Origin: CALHVX01 sp964640725
Lineage (GTDB): Bacteria; Pseudomonadota; Gammaproteobacteria; Pseudomonadales; Azotimanducaceae
Reading direction: 5' to 3'
NCBI GenBank assembly: GCA_964640725.1
Contig: CAZXIJ010000017.1
Location: forward strand, 1 to 64,000
DNA: 64,000 bases
The translations under genes were made by a program, and so were the position numbers. The notes under the pieces are model-generated. The model ran no database searches, was not told where the DNA came from, and saw only the letters and a list, made by a program, of their open reading frames with translations. The number at the start of each line of letters is the position of its first letter. Position 1 is the first letter of the stretch. This document shows, piece after piece, positions 54,573-63,848 of the stretch.

Positions 54573-55537
54573 TGTGCAAGGTCCAGGCGGTCGCCGGGAG
54601 CCAGGCTGTCACGCAGCGCGTTGCGCAGGTCAGCGGCGCTCAGAGGCTTGCCCTGGCCGCGGTTCAGCTGCGCCGTGGTGACGTTGAGCAGCTTGTCAGA
54701 GCAGGCAATCTGCAGCACCTTCTTCCCCATGGCAACGACGGTGCCCGGCGCTGCGTTGGTGTCGTCGCCGGGGCTGGCACTGAGAATGGCGAGCTTCAGG
54801 GGCTGCGCGCCGGTCGGCGTGACGGTGCCGTAGGCCGGCGCGCGACCGCACAGCGCCCGCACCTGCCGATCGATCTGGCTCGCGCTGAGTTGCCAATCGA
54901 TTACGGAGTCCTGCGCGGTCAGCTTGCGGGCGTAGCAGGCCTGTTCGTCATCTTGTTGTACCGGCAAGCTGTCCGCGAGGTTCGGCAAGAGCGCCAGCAG
55001 CGCAGTAACGCCTGCGCTTGCCAGGGTGCGTTCCAGCTCTGGCCCGGTGGTCGTGTCGGCGATCGGTACCGGCACCATCCGGTGAACAGGCCCGGTGTCG
55101 AGACCGGCCTCCATTTGCATCAGCGCGATGCCGGTGCGGCTGTCGCCGGCCATGATTGCGCGCTCGATCGGCGCCGCGCCGCGCCAGCGCGGCAACAGCG
55201 ACGCGTGCACGTTCAGGCATCCCAGCCGCGGCAGGTCGAGTACGGCCTGGGGCAGGATGAGCCCATAGGCCGCAACGATCAGCAAGTCCAGACTTTCAGC
55301 GGCGAGCGCCCCCTGAACCGCAGCGTCCTTCAGGGAGCGTGGCGTGCGCACCGGCAGATCCTGTGCCGTTGCGAGAGCGCGGACCGGGCTTGGGTGTGTT
55401 TTCCGGCCGCGGCCCCGAGGCCGGTCGGGTTGTGTGTACACCACCGCAGGCGCCCAGCCGCCAGCAATCAGGCCGGCGAGCAGGTCTCGGGCAAAGTCGG
55501 GCGTGCCGGCAAAACCGATTCGCGCATCAGGGGTCAT
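54569..55537 (-). CDS. fmt: Methionyl-tRNA formyltransferase
   Basis: 322 residues. It begins R-I-G-F-A-G-T-P-D-F-A, has L-N-V-H-A-S-L-L-P-R-W-R-G-A-A-P-I (formyl-transfer residues Asn and His) and a C-terminal domain beginning V-V-A-M-G-K-K-V. It formylates initiator Met-tRNA. It sits in the classic def-fmt-rsmB-trkA order. Confidence 0.97.
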   Translation of the reverse strand: MTPDARIGFAGTPDFARDLLAGLIAGGWAPAVVYTQPDRPRGRGRKTHPSPVRALATAQDLPVRTPRSLKDAAVQGALAAESLDLLIVAAYGLILPQAVLDLPRLGCLNVHASLLPRWRGAAPIERAIMAGDSRTGIALMQMEAGLDTGPVHRMVPVPIADTTTGPELERTLASAGVTALLALLPNLADSLPVQQDDEQACYARKLTAQDSVIDWQLSASQIDRQVRALCGRAPAYGTVTPTGAQPLKLAILSASPGDDTNAAPGTVVAMGKKVLQIACSDKLLNVTTAQLNRGQGKPLSAADLRNALRDSLAPGDRLDLAQ

Positions 55538-55569
55538 GGTTGCGTGTGGCCGTTGGTTGGGGCGGGGGA

Positions 55570-56088
55570 TCAGCCGACGGCCGAGCGTCGTGCCTGGCGG
55601 TCCTGTTTTTCCAGCTTTTTGCGGATCCGCGTGCGTTTGAGGCCCGACAGATAGTCAACAAACAGTTTGCCATCCAGATGGTCGCACTCGTGCTGGATGC
55701 AGATTCCCAGCAGGTCCTCGGCGTCCATCTCGAAGGGCTGGCCGTCGCGGTCCAGTGCTTTGACGTGACAGTGGCTGCGACGGGTCACGGCTTCGTAAAA
55801 GCCAGGCACAGACAGGCAGCCTTCTTCCGTATCGATGATTTCTCCCGACAGGGTCAGGGTTGGATTGATAAACACGTGGGGTGCATCCCGGTTTTCCGAG
55901 ATGTCGATGACGATGATGCGCTCATGGACGTTCACCTGCGTGGCGGCCAGGCCAATGCCGGGTGCCTCGTACATGGTTTCGAACATATCGTCGATCAACG
56001 TTCGATGCGCGTCGGTCACGGCGCTGACCGGCTTGGCCTTGGTGCGCAGCCGCGGATCGGGAAAATGCAGGATGTCGAGTTTAGCCAT
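55570..56088 (-). CDS. def: Peptide deformylase
   Basis: 172 residues. The three catalytic motifs are intact: G-I-G-L-A-A-T-Q-V, E-G-C-L-S-V-P and H-E-C-D-H-L-D-G (Cys plus two His hold the metal). It removes the formyl group from new proteins. First gene of the def-fmt-rsmB-trkA-trkH run, divergent from the LysM gene. Confidence 0.98.
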   Translation of the reverse strand: MAKLDILHFPDPRLRTKAKPVSAVTDAHRTLIDDMFETMYEAPGIGLAATQVNVHERIIVIDISENRDAPHVFINPTLTLSGEIIDTEEGCLSVPGFYEAVTRRSHCHVKALDRDGQPFEMDAEDLLGICIQHECDHLDGKLFVDYLSGLKRTRIRKKLEKQDRQARRSAVG

Positions 56089-56204
56089 GATGAAGGTGTG
56101 TTCAGACAGTTCACGGGTCGGGTTGTGGAGCAGCCTGGAAGGACCGCTGCGGTCCGTTCCCAGGTCAAAGAGCCGGTGTGACCGATCTCTAGTATTGGCG
56201 CAAA

Positions 56205-56234
56205 TTGCCCTGCTAAGATTGTGATCAGTATAAC
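56205..56234 (+). promoter_or_regulatory. Probable promoter of the LysM-dprA-aroE run
   Basis: -35 TTGCCC, 18-base spacer, -10 TATAAC (56229-56234). It lies in the 359-base gap between def and the LysM gene. The gap holds no other gene; the leader would be about 200 bases. Confidence 0.5.
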
Positions 56235-56447
56235 TTTTTCCAACCCTTCCGCAGATTCGTCAATGGTTGGCAGGCACACTCAACCTGTCTCCCAGGGGCA
56301 GATTGTGGCTGTGCGGTGCGGGGCGTCTTGATGCGCGCTGGCCTGCAACCCGGTCAGAGCGCCAGGGCGACCAATCGGAAACAGCGCCGACGAGGACCGT
56401 CGGCGAGAAAAGTCACGAGCAAGCTCGGGTCAAAAGGAAGCGGCAAG

Positions 56448-57527
56448 ATGAAAAAGCGTTTGGGTCAGTGGGTGCTGGGAATCAGCCTCAGCGTGAGCGC
56501 CCTGGGCTTTACGGCGAGCGCGAGCGCTGCCGATAGCGTGGCGCAATATCTGCGCTCCGATGCTCCTGAGGTTTACACCGTCGTCGAAGGCGACACGCTC
56601 TGGGACATTTCCGGGCGCTACCTGGAGCGGCCCTGGCTGTGGCCGGAGATCTGGCAGGTCAACCCCCAGATCGACAACCCCCACCTTATTTTCCCCGGCG
56701 ACCGGCTGCGGCTGGTTTACGTCGACGGCATGCCGCGCATTGTGGTCGATCGCGGCGATGCCTCGCGCACCTACAAGCTGGGCCCGGGCGGCACCATCAA
56801 GCTGAAGCCAGAGATCCGCTCGACACCGCTCGAGTCGGCGATCCCGGCGATCAGCCTGGATGCCATCCAGGGGTTCCTCGTGCAGAACCGGGTTGTTGAG
56901 CCCGAAGTGCTGCTGACCGCGCCCTACGTGGTAGACGGCGAGTCGGAGCGAATCGTGCTTGGCGCCGGAGACCGGCTGTACGTGCGCGGCGAGCTGGAGG
57001 ACAGCGAAAGCTACAATTTCGTGCGCAAAGGACCGGTTTACGCCGATCCTGAGACCAAGGAAATTCTCGGTCAGGAAGCGACCTATATCGGTCTCGGCAG
57101 TGTGGTGGCCAACGAGGGTGACATTTCGACCTTCTTTGTCAGCAGCACGCGGGAAGAGGTCCAGATTGGCGATCGGGTCCTGCCGACCGAAGAGCGCAAG
57201 GTCGACTCGGTGTTCTACCCTAGCAGCCCGAAAGACGAGGTCGACGGCGACATTATCTCTGTCTTCTCCGGCGTGACGCAGATTGGCCAGTACGACGTCG
57301 TGGTGATCAACCGCGGCGCGCGGGAAGGCCTGGAAGCCGGCAACGTGATGGCGATCTATCGCAAGGGTGCCCTGGCCCGGGACCGGATTGCCAAGGAAAC
57401 CATTCGCCTGCCCAGCGAGCGCGCGGGCCTGCTGATGATTTTCCGCGCCTTCGAGAAGCTCTCCTATGGCCTGGTGCTGACGGCGGAGCGCGCACTGTCT
57501 GTGGGCGACGAAGTCCGCAACCCCTGA
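56448..57527 (+). CDS. Exported LysM peptidoglycan-binding protein
   Basis: 359 residues from ATG 56448 (AGGAAG 8 bases upstream; the frame opens further upstream without an RBS). The signal peptide ends near ASA-AD. A LysM repeat follows at about 35-90 (Y-T-V-V-E-G-D-T-L-W-D-I-S, then W-Q-V-N-P-Q-I-D-N-P-H-L-I-F-P-G-D). The rest is beta-rich and of unknown role. This gene commonly stands between def and dprA in Gammaproteobacteria. Confidence 0.92.
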   Translation: MKKRLGQWVLGISLSVSALGFTASASAADSVAQYLRSDAPEVYTVVEGDTLWDISGRYLERPWLWPEIWQVNPQIDNPHLIFPGDRLRLVYVDGMPRIVVDRGDASRTYKLGPGGTIKLKPEIRSTPLESAIPAISLDAIQGFLVQNRVVEPEVLLTAPYVVDGESERIVLGAGDRLYVRGELEDSESYNFVRKGPVYADPETKEILGQEATYIGLGSVVANEGDISTFFVSSTREEVQIGDRVLPTEERKVDSVFYPSSPKDEVDGDIISVFSGVTQIGQYDVVVINRGAREGLEAGNVMAIYRKGALARDRIAKETIRLPSERAGLLMIFRAFEKLSYGLVLTAERALSVGDEVRNP

Positions 57528-57600
57528 TTGACCCCGGCTGACGCAGCGGCGGGGCATCTGCTGCTGCGCAACGGCCCCGGCGGCGCGCTACGGTTCTGGC

Positions 57601-58734
57601 GTGACCGCCCCGACGCCTCCTTCCCCGGAAACCCTCCAGTTCCTGCTGCTCCTCGAGCGGTTCGGGCGCACCCGGCTACGAGCGCTTTGGGCCAGCCAGG
57701 GCAGTCTTGCCGCAACGGATTCCCGAACGGCAGCCAACGCCGCTGATTCGCCGAGCCCGCCGGCGGCCCTGACCGGTGCCCTTGCACAGCTCCCGATCCT
57801 GTTCCGCCGGGTGAGGGCCGCAACGGGCCTGCGGCCGGCCCGCTTGCCCTGGCAAGAGTTGGGGGATCAGCTCGCGCAATGGAGCATCAATCCATTGCTC
57901 GGTAACGATCTCCCTGCCCCGTTGCGCGCGATTCCCGACCCGCCCCTGGCGCTCTACACCACGGGCAATCTGGCTCGCCTCCGGGAGCCGGCGGTGGCCA
58001 TCGTGGGAGCCCGTCAGGCAACGCCGCGGGCTCAGCGTTGGACCGAAGCGACGGCGCAGGCCCTGGCCGGGGCCGGCGTCGTTGTGATCAGCGGGCTGGC
58101 CTTTGGAATCGACGCGGCGGCCCACCGGGGCGCGCTGCCGCGCACGGTTGCGGTGCTCGGCAGCGGCCTTCGGGTCTGTGCGCCGCGGGCGAACCTGGGG
58201 CTGTTCAAGCGCATTCTGGATGCCGGCGGGTGTGCTGTTAGTGAGTATTCACTTCTATCTCAACCCAGAAAATATCACTTCCCGGAGCGTAACCGAATCA
58301 TCAGCGGGCTGTCTCGCGTGGTCGTCGTCGCCGAGGCAGGGCCGCGTAGCGGCAGCCTGATCAGCGCTCGTCTGGCGTTGGAGCAAGGGCGTGATGTCCT
58401 GGCCGTTCCCGGGCCCGTGGGGCTGCCCGGCAGTGTCGGCTGCCATCGGCTGATCAAGCAGGGCGCCGGGCTGGCCGAAGATGTTGACGATGTGCTGCAG
58501 GCCCTGGGCCTGCCGCCTCGGCCCGACAGCCCGTCTCCCGGGCCAGCAGACAGCGCCGGCCTGTCGGCGACCGGGCGTCGGGTGCTCAACCTGATCGATG
58601 GTTGCCTCACGCCCACGGCAGTGCTGGCGGCGCGGAGCGGTCTGGAGGCCGTCACCCTGGCCGCAACGCTGGCGGAGCTGGAGCTGGGCGGGTTTGTTCA
58701 CCGTCAGGGCGAAGGTTATATTCGCGCCCCCTGA
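57601..58734 (+). CDS. dprA: DNA-processing protein DprA
   Basis: 377 residues from GTG 57601. The Rossmann-like core has V-A-I-V-G-A-R-Q-A-T, S-G-L-A-F-G-I-D-A-A-A-H, F-P-E-R-N-R-I-I-S-G-L-S and G-S-L-I-S-A-R-L-A-L-E-Q-G. A C-terminal winged-helix-like domain follows. It loads RecA onto incoming single-stranded DNA in natural transformation. Confidence 0.95.
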   Translation: MTAPTPPSPETLQFLLLLERFGRTRLRALWASQGSLAATDSRTAANAADSPSPPAALTGALAQLPILFRRVRAATGLRPARLPWQELGDQLAQWSINPLLGNDLPAPLRAIPDPPLALYTTGNLARLREPAVAIVGARQATPRAQRWTEATAQALAGAGVVVISGLAFGIDAAAHRGALPRTVAVLGSGLRVCAPRANLGLFKRILDAGGCAVSEYSLLSQPRKYHFPERNRIISGLSRVVVVAEAGPRSGSLISARLALEQGRDVLAVPGPVGLPGSVGCHRLIKQGAGLAEDVDDVLQALGLPPRPDSPSPGPADSAGLSATGRRVLNLIDGCLTPTAVLAARSGLEAVTLAATLAELELGGFVHRQGEGYIRAP

Positions 58735-58751
58735 GGGTCCCTGGAGCCAAT

Positions 58752-59597
58752 ATGAGCGGGCGCTACGCGGTTATTGGCCATCCGATCGAGCACTCCCGCT
58801 CGCCGGAAATCCATGCGGCCTTCGCGGCTCAGTTTGGCATCGACCTCGTGTACGACCGCCGCGCCGCGGAGCCGGGCACCTTTGCTGCCAGCGCGCGAGC
58901 GTTTTTCGATGCGGGAGGTCTTGGACTGAACGTGACCGTGCCTTTCAAAGGCGATGCTTACCGCTGGGTCGATGACCGCAGTGCCGCTGCCGAAGCCGCC
59001 GAGGCGGTCAACACGATCGTTCCTGGGCCCGGCGGAGCGACGGGACACAACACCGACGGGCCCGGTCTGGTCGCTGATCTTCTTGAAGGTTGCGGGGTTG
59101 CCCTGCGGGGCGCGCGGATTTTGCTGCTCGGAGCCGGTGGCGCTGCGGCCGGGGTACTGGCCCCGCTGCTGGCCGAGGCCCCGGCGCAGCTGGTGCTGGC
59201 CAACCGCACAGTGCCCCGGGCGGCCGACCTTGCGCGCCGCTTTCCCGGGGTTGAGGCCTGTCCCTTCTCGGCCCTGCAGAGCGGCTTCGACCTGGTGATC
59301 AACGGCACCGCCATTGGCCTGCAGGGCGATGCGGCAGATTTCCGGCGCCATCTCCCGGACGGGCTGCTCGAAGGGTCCTTCGCCTACGACATGCTGTACG
59401 GTCCAAAAGCGGGCTTCGGCGCCTTCGCGCGGCAGCAGGGGGCAACCGGCAGCGCCGATGGCCTGGGCATGTTGGTGGAGCAGGCCGCCGGGGCATTCAC
59501 GCTCTGGCATGGCCGATGCCCGGATACTGCGCCGGTGATTGCGGCGCTGCGGGAGCTCGACGCCCCTGACTCTGACCGGAGCCTTGACCATGAGTGA
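58752..59597 (+). CDS. aroE: Shikimate dehydrogenase (NADP+)
   Basis: 281 residues from ATG 58752. Shikimate-binding H-S-R-S-P and N-V-T-V-P-F-K are followed by N-T-D-G and the nucleotide loop L-L-G-A-G-G-A-A. It reduces 3-dehydroshikimate in aromatic amino acid synthesis. Overlaps the next gene by 8 bases. Confidence 0.96.
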   Translation: MSGRYAVIGHPIEHSRSPEIHAAFAAQFGIDLVYDRRAAEPGTFAASARAFFDAGGLGLNVTVPFKGDAYRWVDDRSAAAEAAEAVNTIVPGPGGATGHNTDGPGLVADLLEGCGVALRGARILLLGAGGAAAGVLAPLLAEAPAQLVLANRTVPRAADLARRFPGVEACPFSALQSGFDLVINGTAIGLQGDAADFRRHLPDGLLEGSFAYDMLYGPKAGFGAFARQQGATGSADGLGMLVEQAAGAFTLWHGRCPDTAPVIAALRELDAPDSDRSLDHE

Positions 59598-59904
59598 CCA
59601 GCCGCCGGCCGACGACGAGCCGCCCGTACTGGTGAAGAAGCGCTTCATCGCCGGCGCCGTGTGTCCGGAGTGCCGGGCCGAGGACCGGCTGCGGGTGGAC
59701 TATCTGCGGGCCGGAACCCTGGAATATCAGGAGCGCCACTGCGTGGCGTGCGGCTTTGCCGATCGCTCTGAGGCCCCAGCGCGCGGCGCCGATGTGCTGC
59801 CGCGGATACGCCGGGGCCGGCAGGCGAGCGACAGCGCTCCCCAGGTGGTCCGGATTCTCGATCCTGATGCCGAAGACGGGAATCCTGCCGCCAAAAAGGT
59901 CTGA
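59590..59904 (+). CDS. YheV-like zinc-ribbon protein
   Basis: 104 residues. It starts K-K-R-F-I-A-G-A-V-C-P-E-C, with a second C-V-A-C about 30 residues on: two Cys pairs in the spacing of a zinc ribbon, as in the DUF2387/YheV family. Function unknown. It is translationally linked to aroE. Confidence 0.8.
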   Translation: MSDQPPADDEPPVLVKKRFIAGAVCPECRAEDRLRVDYLRAGTLEYQERHCVACGFADRSEAPARGADVLPRIRRGRQASDSAPQVVRILDPDAEDGNPAAKKV

Positions 59905-60301
59905 TTCGGGCCTTGACTTTCGGGCATTTTGTGCGCTGCGCAAATTGCCCTGCCGTTCATCGCAAAACGGTTATAAAGCGTTGAAAAATTGAGTGTTTAT
60001 ACCGCTCAATTTCACCTGGCCTTTATTGAGATTACGCGCTGCACTGATATAATTCCGCCGCTTTTTCGCAGCCCCACCAGTCAACTCAGGGGCGCCAGCA
60101 CCCGGTCGGTGCATTGGCGGCGGGCCGCGAAAAAGCCGGATGGCCAGGATCTCAAAGCGCCACTGCGGGAGCACCTTCGACGCGTCAGCGGACGCAGCCC
60201 CCCACCGCCTCATCGCAGGCGGGTGCTTTACTTGATATGAGCTAAAACCTTTTTGCGACGTTTGATTGGTGTCGGGCTGCGAAAGCGGTTCGAGAAACAG
60301 T
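59905..60301 (+). promoter_or_regulatory. Regulatory region and promoter of the cox operon
   Basis: This 397-base gap holds no gene. A strong promoter is at 60026-60053: -35 TTGAGA, 16-base spacer, TG plus TATAAT (extended -10). An inverted repeat AAATTGAG / CTCAATTT (59986-59993 and 60005-60012) lies just upstream of the -35. The predicted leader is about 240 bases. The 16-base string GCGCAAATTGCCCTGC at about 59938-59953 recurs at about 56198-56213. Confidence 0.7.
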
Positions 60302-61474
60302 ATGAGAAAGCGATTGAAGACCCTCACCAGCAAGATAAGTCCTCGCGGCGCCGCCGTCTCAGCGCTGGCGAGCATCGCCGGCCTCGTGGCCAGCGGCACG
60401 GTGTGGGCCGACGAACTCAACATGACCCGCGGCGTCACGGATATCAGCGCCAAGGTCTACGATCTGCACATGCTGATCTTCGGCATCTGCTGCGTGATCG
60501 GCTTCGTTGTGTTCGGTCTGATCTTTTACTCAGTCCTTCAACACCGCAAGTCCAACGGTGCCGTGCCGGCGACCTTCCACGAAAGCACCAAGATGGAATT
60601 GGCATGGACGATCGTCCCGACCTTGATCCTGGTGGGCATGGCCGTGCCGGCGACCGACCTGCTGATTGACATGTACGACACCGGTGGCGAAGACCTGACC
60701 GTCGAAGTGCGCGGCTACCAATGGAAGTGGCAGTACAAGTACCTCGACGACGACATGAACCAGACCTTCGACTTCTTCAGCAACATGGCGACGTCCAAGT
60801 CTGAAATCGAAGGCCGGAGCGCCAAGGGCGAAAACTACCTGTTGGAAGTCGACAAGCCCCTGCGGATTCCGGTGAATCGCAAGGTGCGCTTCCTGGTAAC
60901 GGCCGAAGACGTCATTCATGCGTTCTGGGTACCCGAGTTCGGAATCAAGCGCGACGCCGTGCCGGGCATCATCAACGACATCTGGGCGATCGTGCCGGAG
61001 CCGGGCATTTACCGCGGCCAGTGCACGGAGCTGTGCGGCAAGGACCACGGCTTCATGCCGATCGTGGTCGAAGCGCTGCCGCAGGCGGAGTACGACGCCT
61101 GGTATCAGGGCCAGATCGAAGCCGCCGAAGTCCGCAAGGCCGCCCTGTCCAAGACTTTCACCAACGAAGAGCTGATGGCCGAAGGCGAACAGGTCTATGG
61201 CACCTTTTGCGCCAGCTGTCACCAGGTGAACGGCCAGGGCCTGCCCCCGGTGTTCCCCTCGCTGGTGGGCTCGGACATTGTTAAGGGATCCAAGGAAGGT
61301 CACATCGAGATCATCCTCAACGGCGTCGCCGGTACCGCCATGCAGGCGTTCGGCAAGCAGCTCGACGCCGCGCAAATCGCGGCGGTCACCCACTACGAGC
61401 GCAACAGCTGGGGCAACGCCATGGGCGACGTCACGCAGCCGCGCGACGTGGTCAAGGTTGCCGACAGCCAGTAG
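60302..61474 (+). CDS. coxB: Cytochrome c oxidase subunit II with fused cytochrome c domain
   Basis: 390 residues from ATG 60302. Signal peptide, then two membrane helices. The CuA site is V-I-H-A-F-W-V-P-E-F and Y-R-G-Q-C-T-E-L-C-G-K-D-H-G-F-M. The C-terminal 90 residues add a c-type haem domain with C-A-S-C-H and a distal Met in A-M-Q-A-F, so the complex is caa3-like and can take electrons directly from a soluble or membrane cytochrome c. Confidence 0.96.
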   Translation: MRKRLKTLTSKISPRGAAVSALASIAGLVASGTVWADELNMTRGVTDISAKVYDLHMLIFGICCVIGFVVFGLIFYSVLQHRKSNGAVPATFHESTKMELAWTIVPTLILVGMAVPATDLLIDMYDTGGEDLTVEVRGYQWKWQYKYLDDDMNQTFDFFSNMATSKSEIEGRSAKGENYLLEVDKPLRIPVNRKVRFLVTAEDVIHAFWVPEFGIKRDAVPGIINDIWAIVPEPGIYRGQCTELCGKDHGFMPIVVEALPQAEYDAWYQGQIEAAEVRKAALSKTFTNEELMAEGEQVYGTFCASCHQVNGQGLPPVFPSLVGSDIVKGSKEGHIEIILNGVAGTAMQAFGKQLDAAQIAAVTHYERNSWGNAMGDVTQPRDVVKVADSQ

Positions 61475-61539
61475 ACAGAATTTGTAGATTCAATGTGGTC
61501 CGGGTGTGGTTCCGGGCCCACAGGGAAAGGTAGAAAGTA

Positions 61540-63141
61540 ATGAGCGAAGTAATCGTAGGCCACGACGACCATCATGATCATGGTCCGGACAAGGGCATTG
61601 CCCGTTGGCTGTTCACCACCAACCACAAGGATATCGGCACCCTGTACCTGTGGTTCAGTTTTGCCATGTTCCTGACGGGCGGCGTGATGGCCCTGGTCAT
61701 CCGCACGGAGCTGTTCCAGCCCGGGCTGCAGTTTGTCGACCCCGAGTTCTTCAACCAGATGACCACCAACCACGGTCTCATCATGGTATTCGGGGCGATC
61801 ATGCCGGCCTTTGTGGGCCTTGCGAACTGGCTGATCCCCATGCAGGTGGGCGCCCCGGACATGGCGCTGCCGCGCATGAACAACCTGTCCTTCTGGATCC
61901 TGCCTTTCGCGTTCTCGATGATGATTTCGACGCTGTTCATGGAAGGCGGCGGCCCGAACTTCGGCTGGACCTTCTACGCGCCGCTGTCCACGACCTACGC
62001 GCCCGACAGCGTGACCTTCTTCATCTTTGCCGTTCACCTGATGGGTGCCAGTTCCATCATGGGCTCCATCAACATCATCGCGACCATTCTCAACATGCGC
62101 GCCCCGGGCATGACCTATATGAAAATGCCGCTGTTCGTCTGGACCTGGCTGATCACCGCCTACCTGCTGATCGCGGTGATGCCGGTCCTGGCTGGCGCCG
62201 TGACCATGATGCTGTTCGACATCCACTTCGGCACCAGCTTCTTCAGCGCGGCCGGCGGCGGTGACCCGGTCATGTTCCAGCACATCTTCTGGTTCTTCGG
62301 GCACCCCGAGGTCTACATCATGATCCTGCCGGCCTTCGGTATCGTCTCGGCAATCATCCCGACCTTTGCGCGCAAGCCGCTGTTCGGCTACGACTCCATG
62401 GTGTACGCCACGGCGTCCATCGCCTTTCTGTCCTTTATTGTCTGGGCGCACCACATGTTTACCGTGGGCATGCCCCTGGCTGGCCAGCTGTTCTTTATGT
62501 ACTCCACAATGCTCATTGCCGTGCCCACGGGCGTGAAGGTGTTCAACTGGGTGGCTACCATGTGGCGCGGGTCCATGACCTTCGAAACGCCCATGCTGTT
62601 CTCTATCGCATTCGTGGTGTTGTTCACCATGGGCGGGTTCTCTGGCCTGATGCTCGCGATCACGCCGGTGGACTACCAGTACCACGACACCTACTTTGTG
62701 GTGGCGCACTTCCACTATGTGCTGGTGCCGGGCGCGCTGTTCTCGATCATCGCCGCGGTGTACTTCTGGCTGCCCAAGTGGTGCGGCAACATGTACAACG
62801 AAACCCTGGGCAAGCTGCACTTCTGGCTGAGCTTTGTGGGCGTGAACGTCACCTTCTTCCCGCAGCACTTCTCCGGGCTGGCGGGCATGCCGCGCCGGAT
62901 TCCCGATTACGCACTGCAGTTTGCTGACTTCAACATGCTGTCGAGCATCGGCGCCTACATCTTCGGCTTCTCGCAGCTGCTGTTCCTGTACATCGTGATT
63001 CACGCGATTCGGGCCGGCAAGCCAGCGACGGGCCGGGTCTGGGAGTCCGCGCACGGGCTGGAGTGGACGCTGCCGTCGCCGGCGCCGTACCACAGCTTCA
63101 CGCATCCGCCGAAGGTCAGCGACGCTGACGCGCACGCGTAA
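61540..63141 (+). CDS. coxA: Cytochrome c oxidase subunit I
   Basis: 533 residues. The N-terminus is His-rich (H-D-D-H-H-D-H), followed by W-L-F-T-T-N-H-K-D-I-G-T. The A-type haem-copper signature is W-F-F-G-H-P-E-V-Y-I, with the D-channel Glu and the cross-linked His-Tyr pair; the His-His CuB pair is in W-A-H-H-M-F-T. It holds haem a, haem a3 and CuB. Confidence 0.99.
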   Translation: MSEVIVGHDDHHDHGPDKGIARWLFTTNHKDIGTLYLWFSFAMFLTGGVMALVIRTELFQPGLQFVDPEFFNQMTTNHGLIMVFGAIMPAFVGLANWLIPMQVGAPDMALPRMNNLSFWILPFAFSMMISTLFMEGGGPNFGWTFYAPLSTTYAPDSVTFFIFAVHLMGASSIMGSINIIATILNMRAPGMTYMKMPLFVWTWLITAYLLIAVMPVLAGAVTMMLFDIHFGTSFFSAAGGGDPVMFQHIFWFFGHPEVYIMILPAFGIVSAIIPTFARKPLFGYDSMVYATASIAFLSFIVWAHHMFTVGMPLAGQLFFMYSTMLIAVPTGVKVFNWVATMWRGSMTFETPMLFSIAFVVLFTMGGFSGLMLAITPVDYQYHDTYFVVAHFHYVLVPGALFSIIAAVYFWLPKWCGNMYNETLGKLHFWLSFVGVNVTFFPQHFSGLAGMPRRIPDYALQFADFNMLSSIGAYIFGFSQLLFLYIVIHAIRAGKPATGRVWESAHGLEWTLPSPAPYHSFTHPPKVSDADAHA

Positions 63142-63165
63142 GATTGCGAGGCAACGGGCACTAAC

Positions 63166-63795
63166 GTGACAGTACGCGGTACACAAAACGCCGACCGCGC
63201 AAAGGGCTTTTCTACCGTTGGCAAGCTGGTCTTGCTGACGGTGGGGATGTTCGGCTTCGCCTTCGCGCTGGTGCCCCTGTACAACCTGCTCTGTGACATC
63301 ACCGGCCTGGGTGGCCGGACCGGTGGCCAGTACGAGTACGTTGCTGCCGATATGGCGGTCGACAAGGACCGGTTGGTCAAGGTGAATTTCATCACCAACA
63401 CCAACGGCGGCATGCCCTGGTCCTTCGGGTCAGAGAAAGGCGGCATGCGCGTGCATCCCGGCGAGCCACACACGGTCAACTTTTACGTCAAGAACCCGAC
63501 GAACCGCATTATGGTCGGGCAGGCGGTGCCTTCCGTGGTGCCGGTGCGAGCGGCGGACATGTTTCACAAGACCGAGTGTTTCTGTTTCGAGCAGCAGGTG
63601 TTGATGCCTGGCGAAGAGATGGAAATGCCCATGCGGTTTATTGTTGGCCCGGAGCTGGCGCCAAATGTCGCTTCCATTTCGCTCAGCTACACGCTGTTCG
63701 ATGTGACCGACATGGCATCGGCTGATGTGATCGATGCCGCTGTGCGCGCCAAGGGGCAAGCGCAGGCAGGCCCGATAGAGACGAGCGAAGGCTAG
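63166..63795 (+). CDS. ctaG: Cytochrome c oxidase assembly protein CtaG/Cox11
   Basis: 209 residues from GTG 63166. One N-terminal helix and then the copper-binding C-F-C-F motif in K-T-E-C-F-C-F-E-Q. It delivers copper to CuB of subunit I. It lies between coxA and coxC, a usual place. Confidence 0.95.
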   Translation: MTVRGTQNADRAKGFSTVGKLVLLTVGMFGFAFALVPLYNLLCDITGLGGRTGGQYEYVAADMAVDKDRLVKVNFITNTNGGMPWSFGSEKGGMRVHPGEPHTVNFYVKNPTNRIMVGQAVPSVVPVRAADMFHKTECFCFEQQVLMPGEEMEMPMRFIVGPELAPNVASISLSYTLFDVTDMASADVIDAAVRAKGQAQAGPIETSEG

Positions 63796-63848
63796 CGCTG
63801 CTGCCTTCCACCCTGGATTACGAAAAAGAGACTTGAAGAGACGCACTC

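Noticed and set aside
61393..63186. 597-codon open frame opposite coxA
   Set aside because: Low-complexity His/Arg/Glu translation produced by the codon use of coxA on the other strand.
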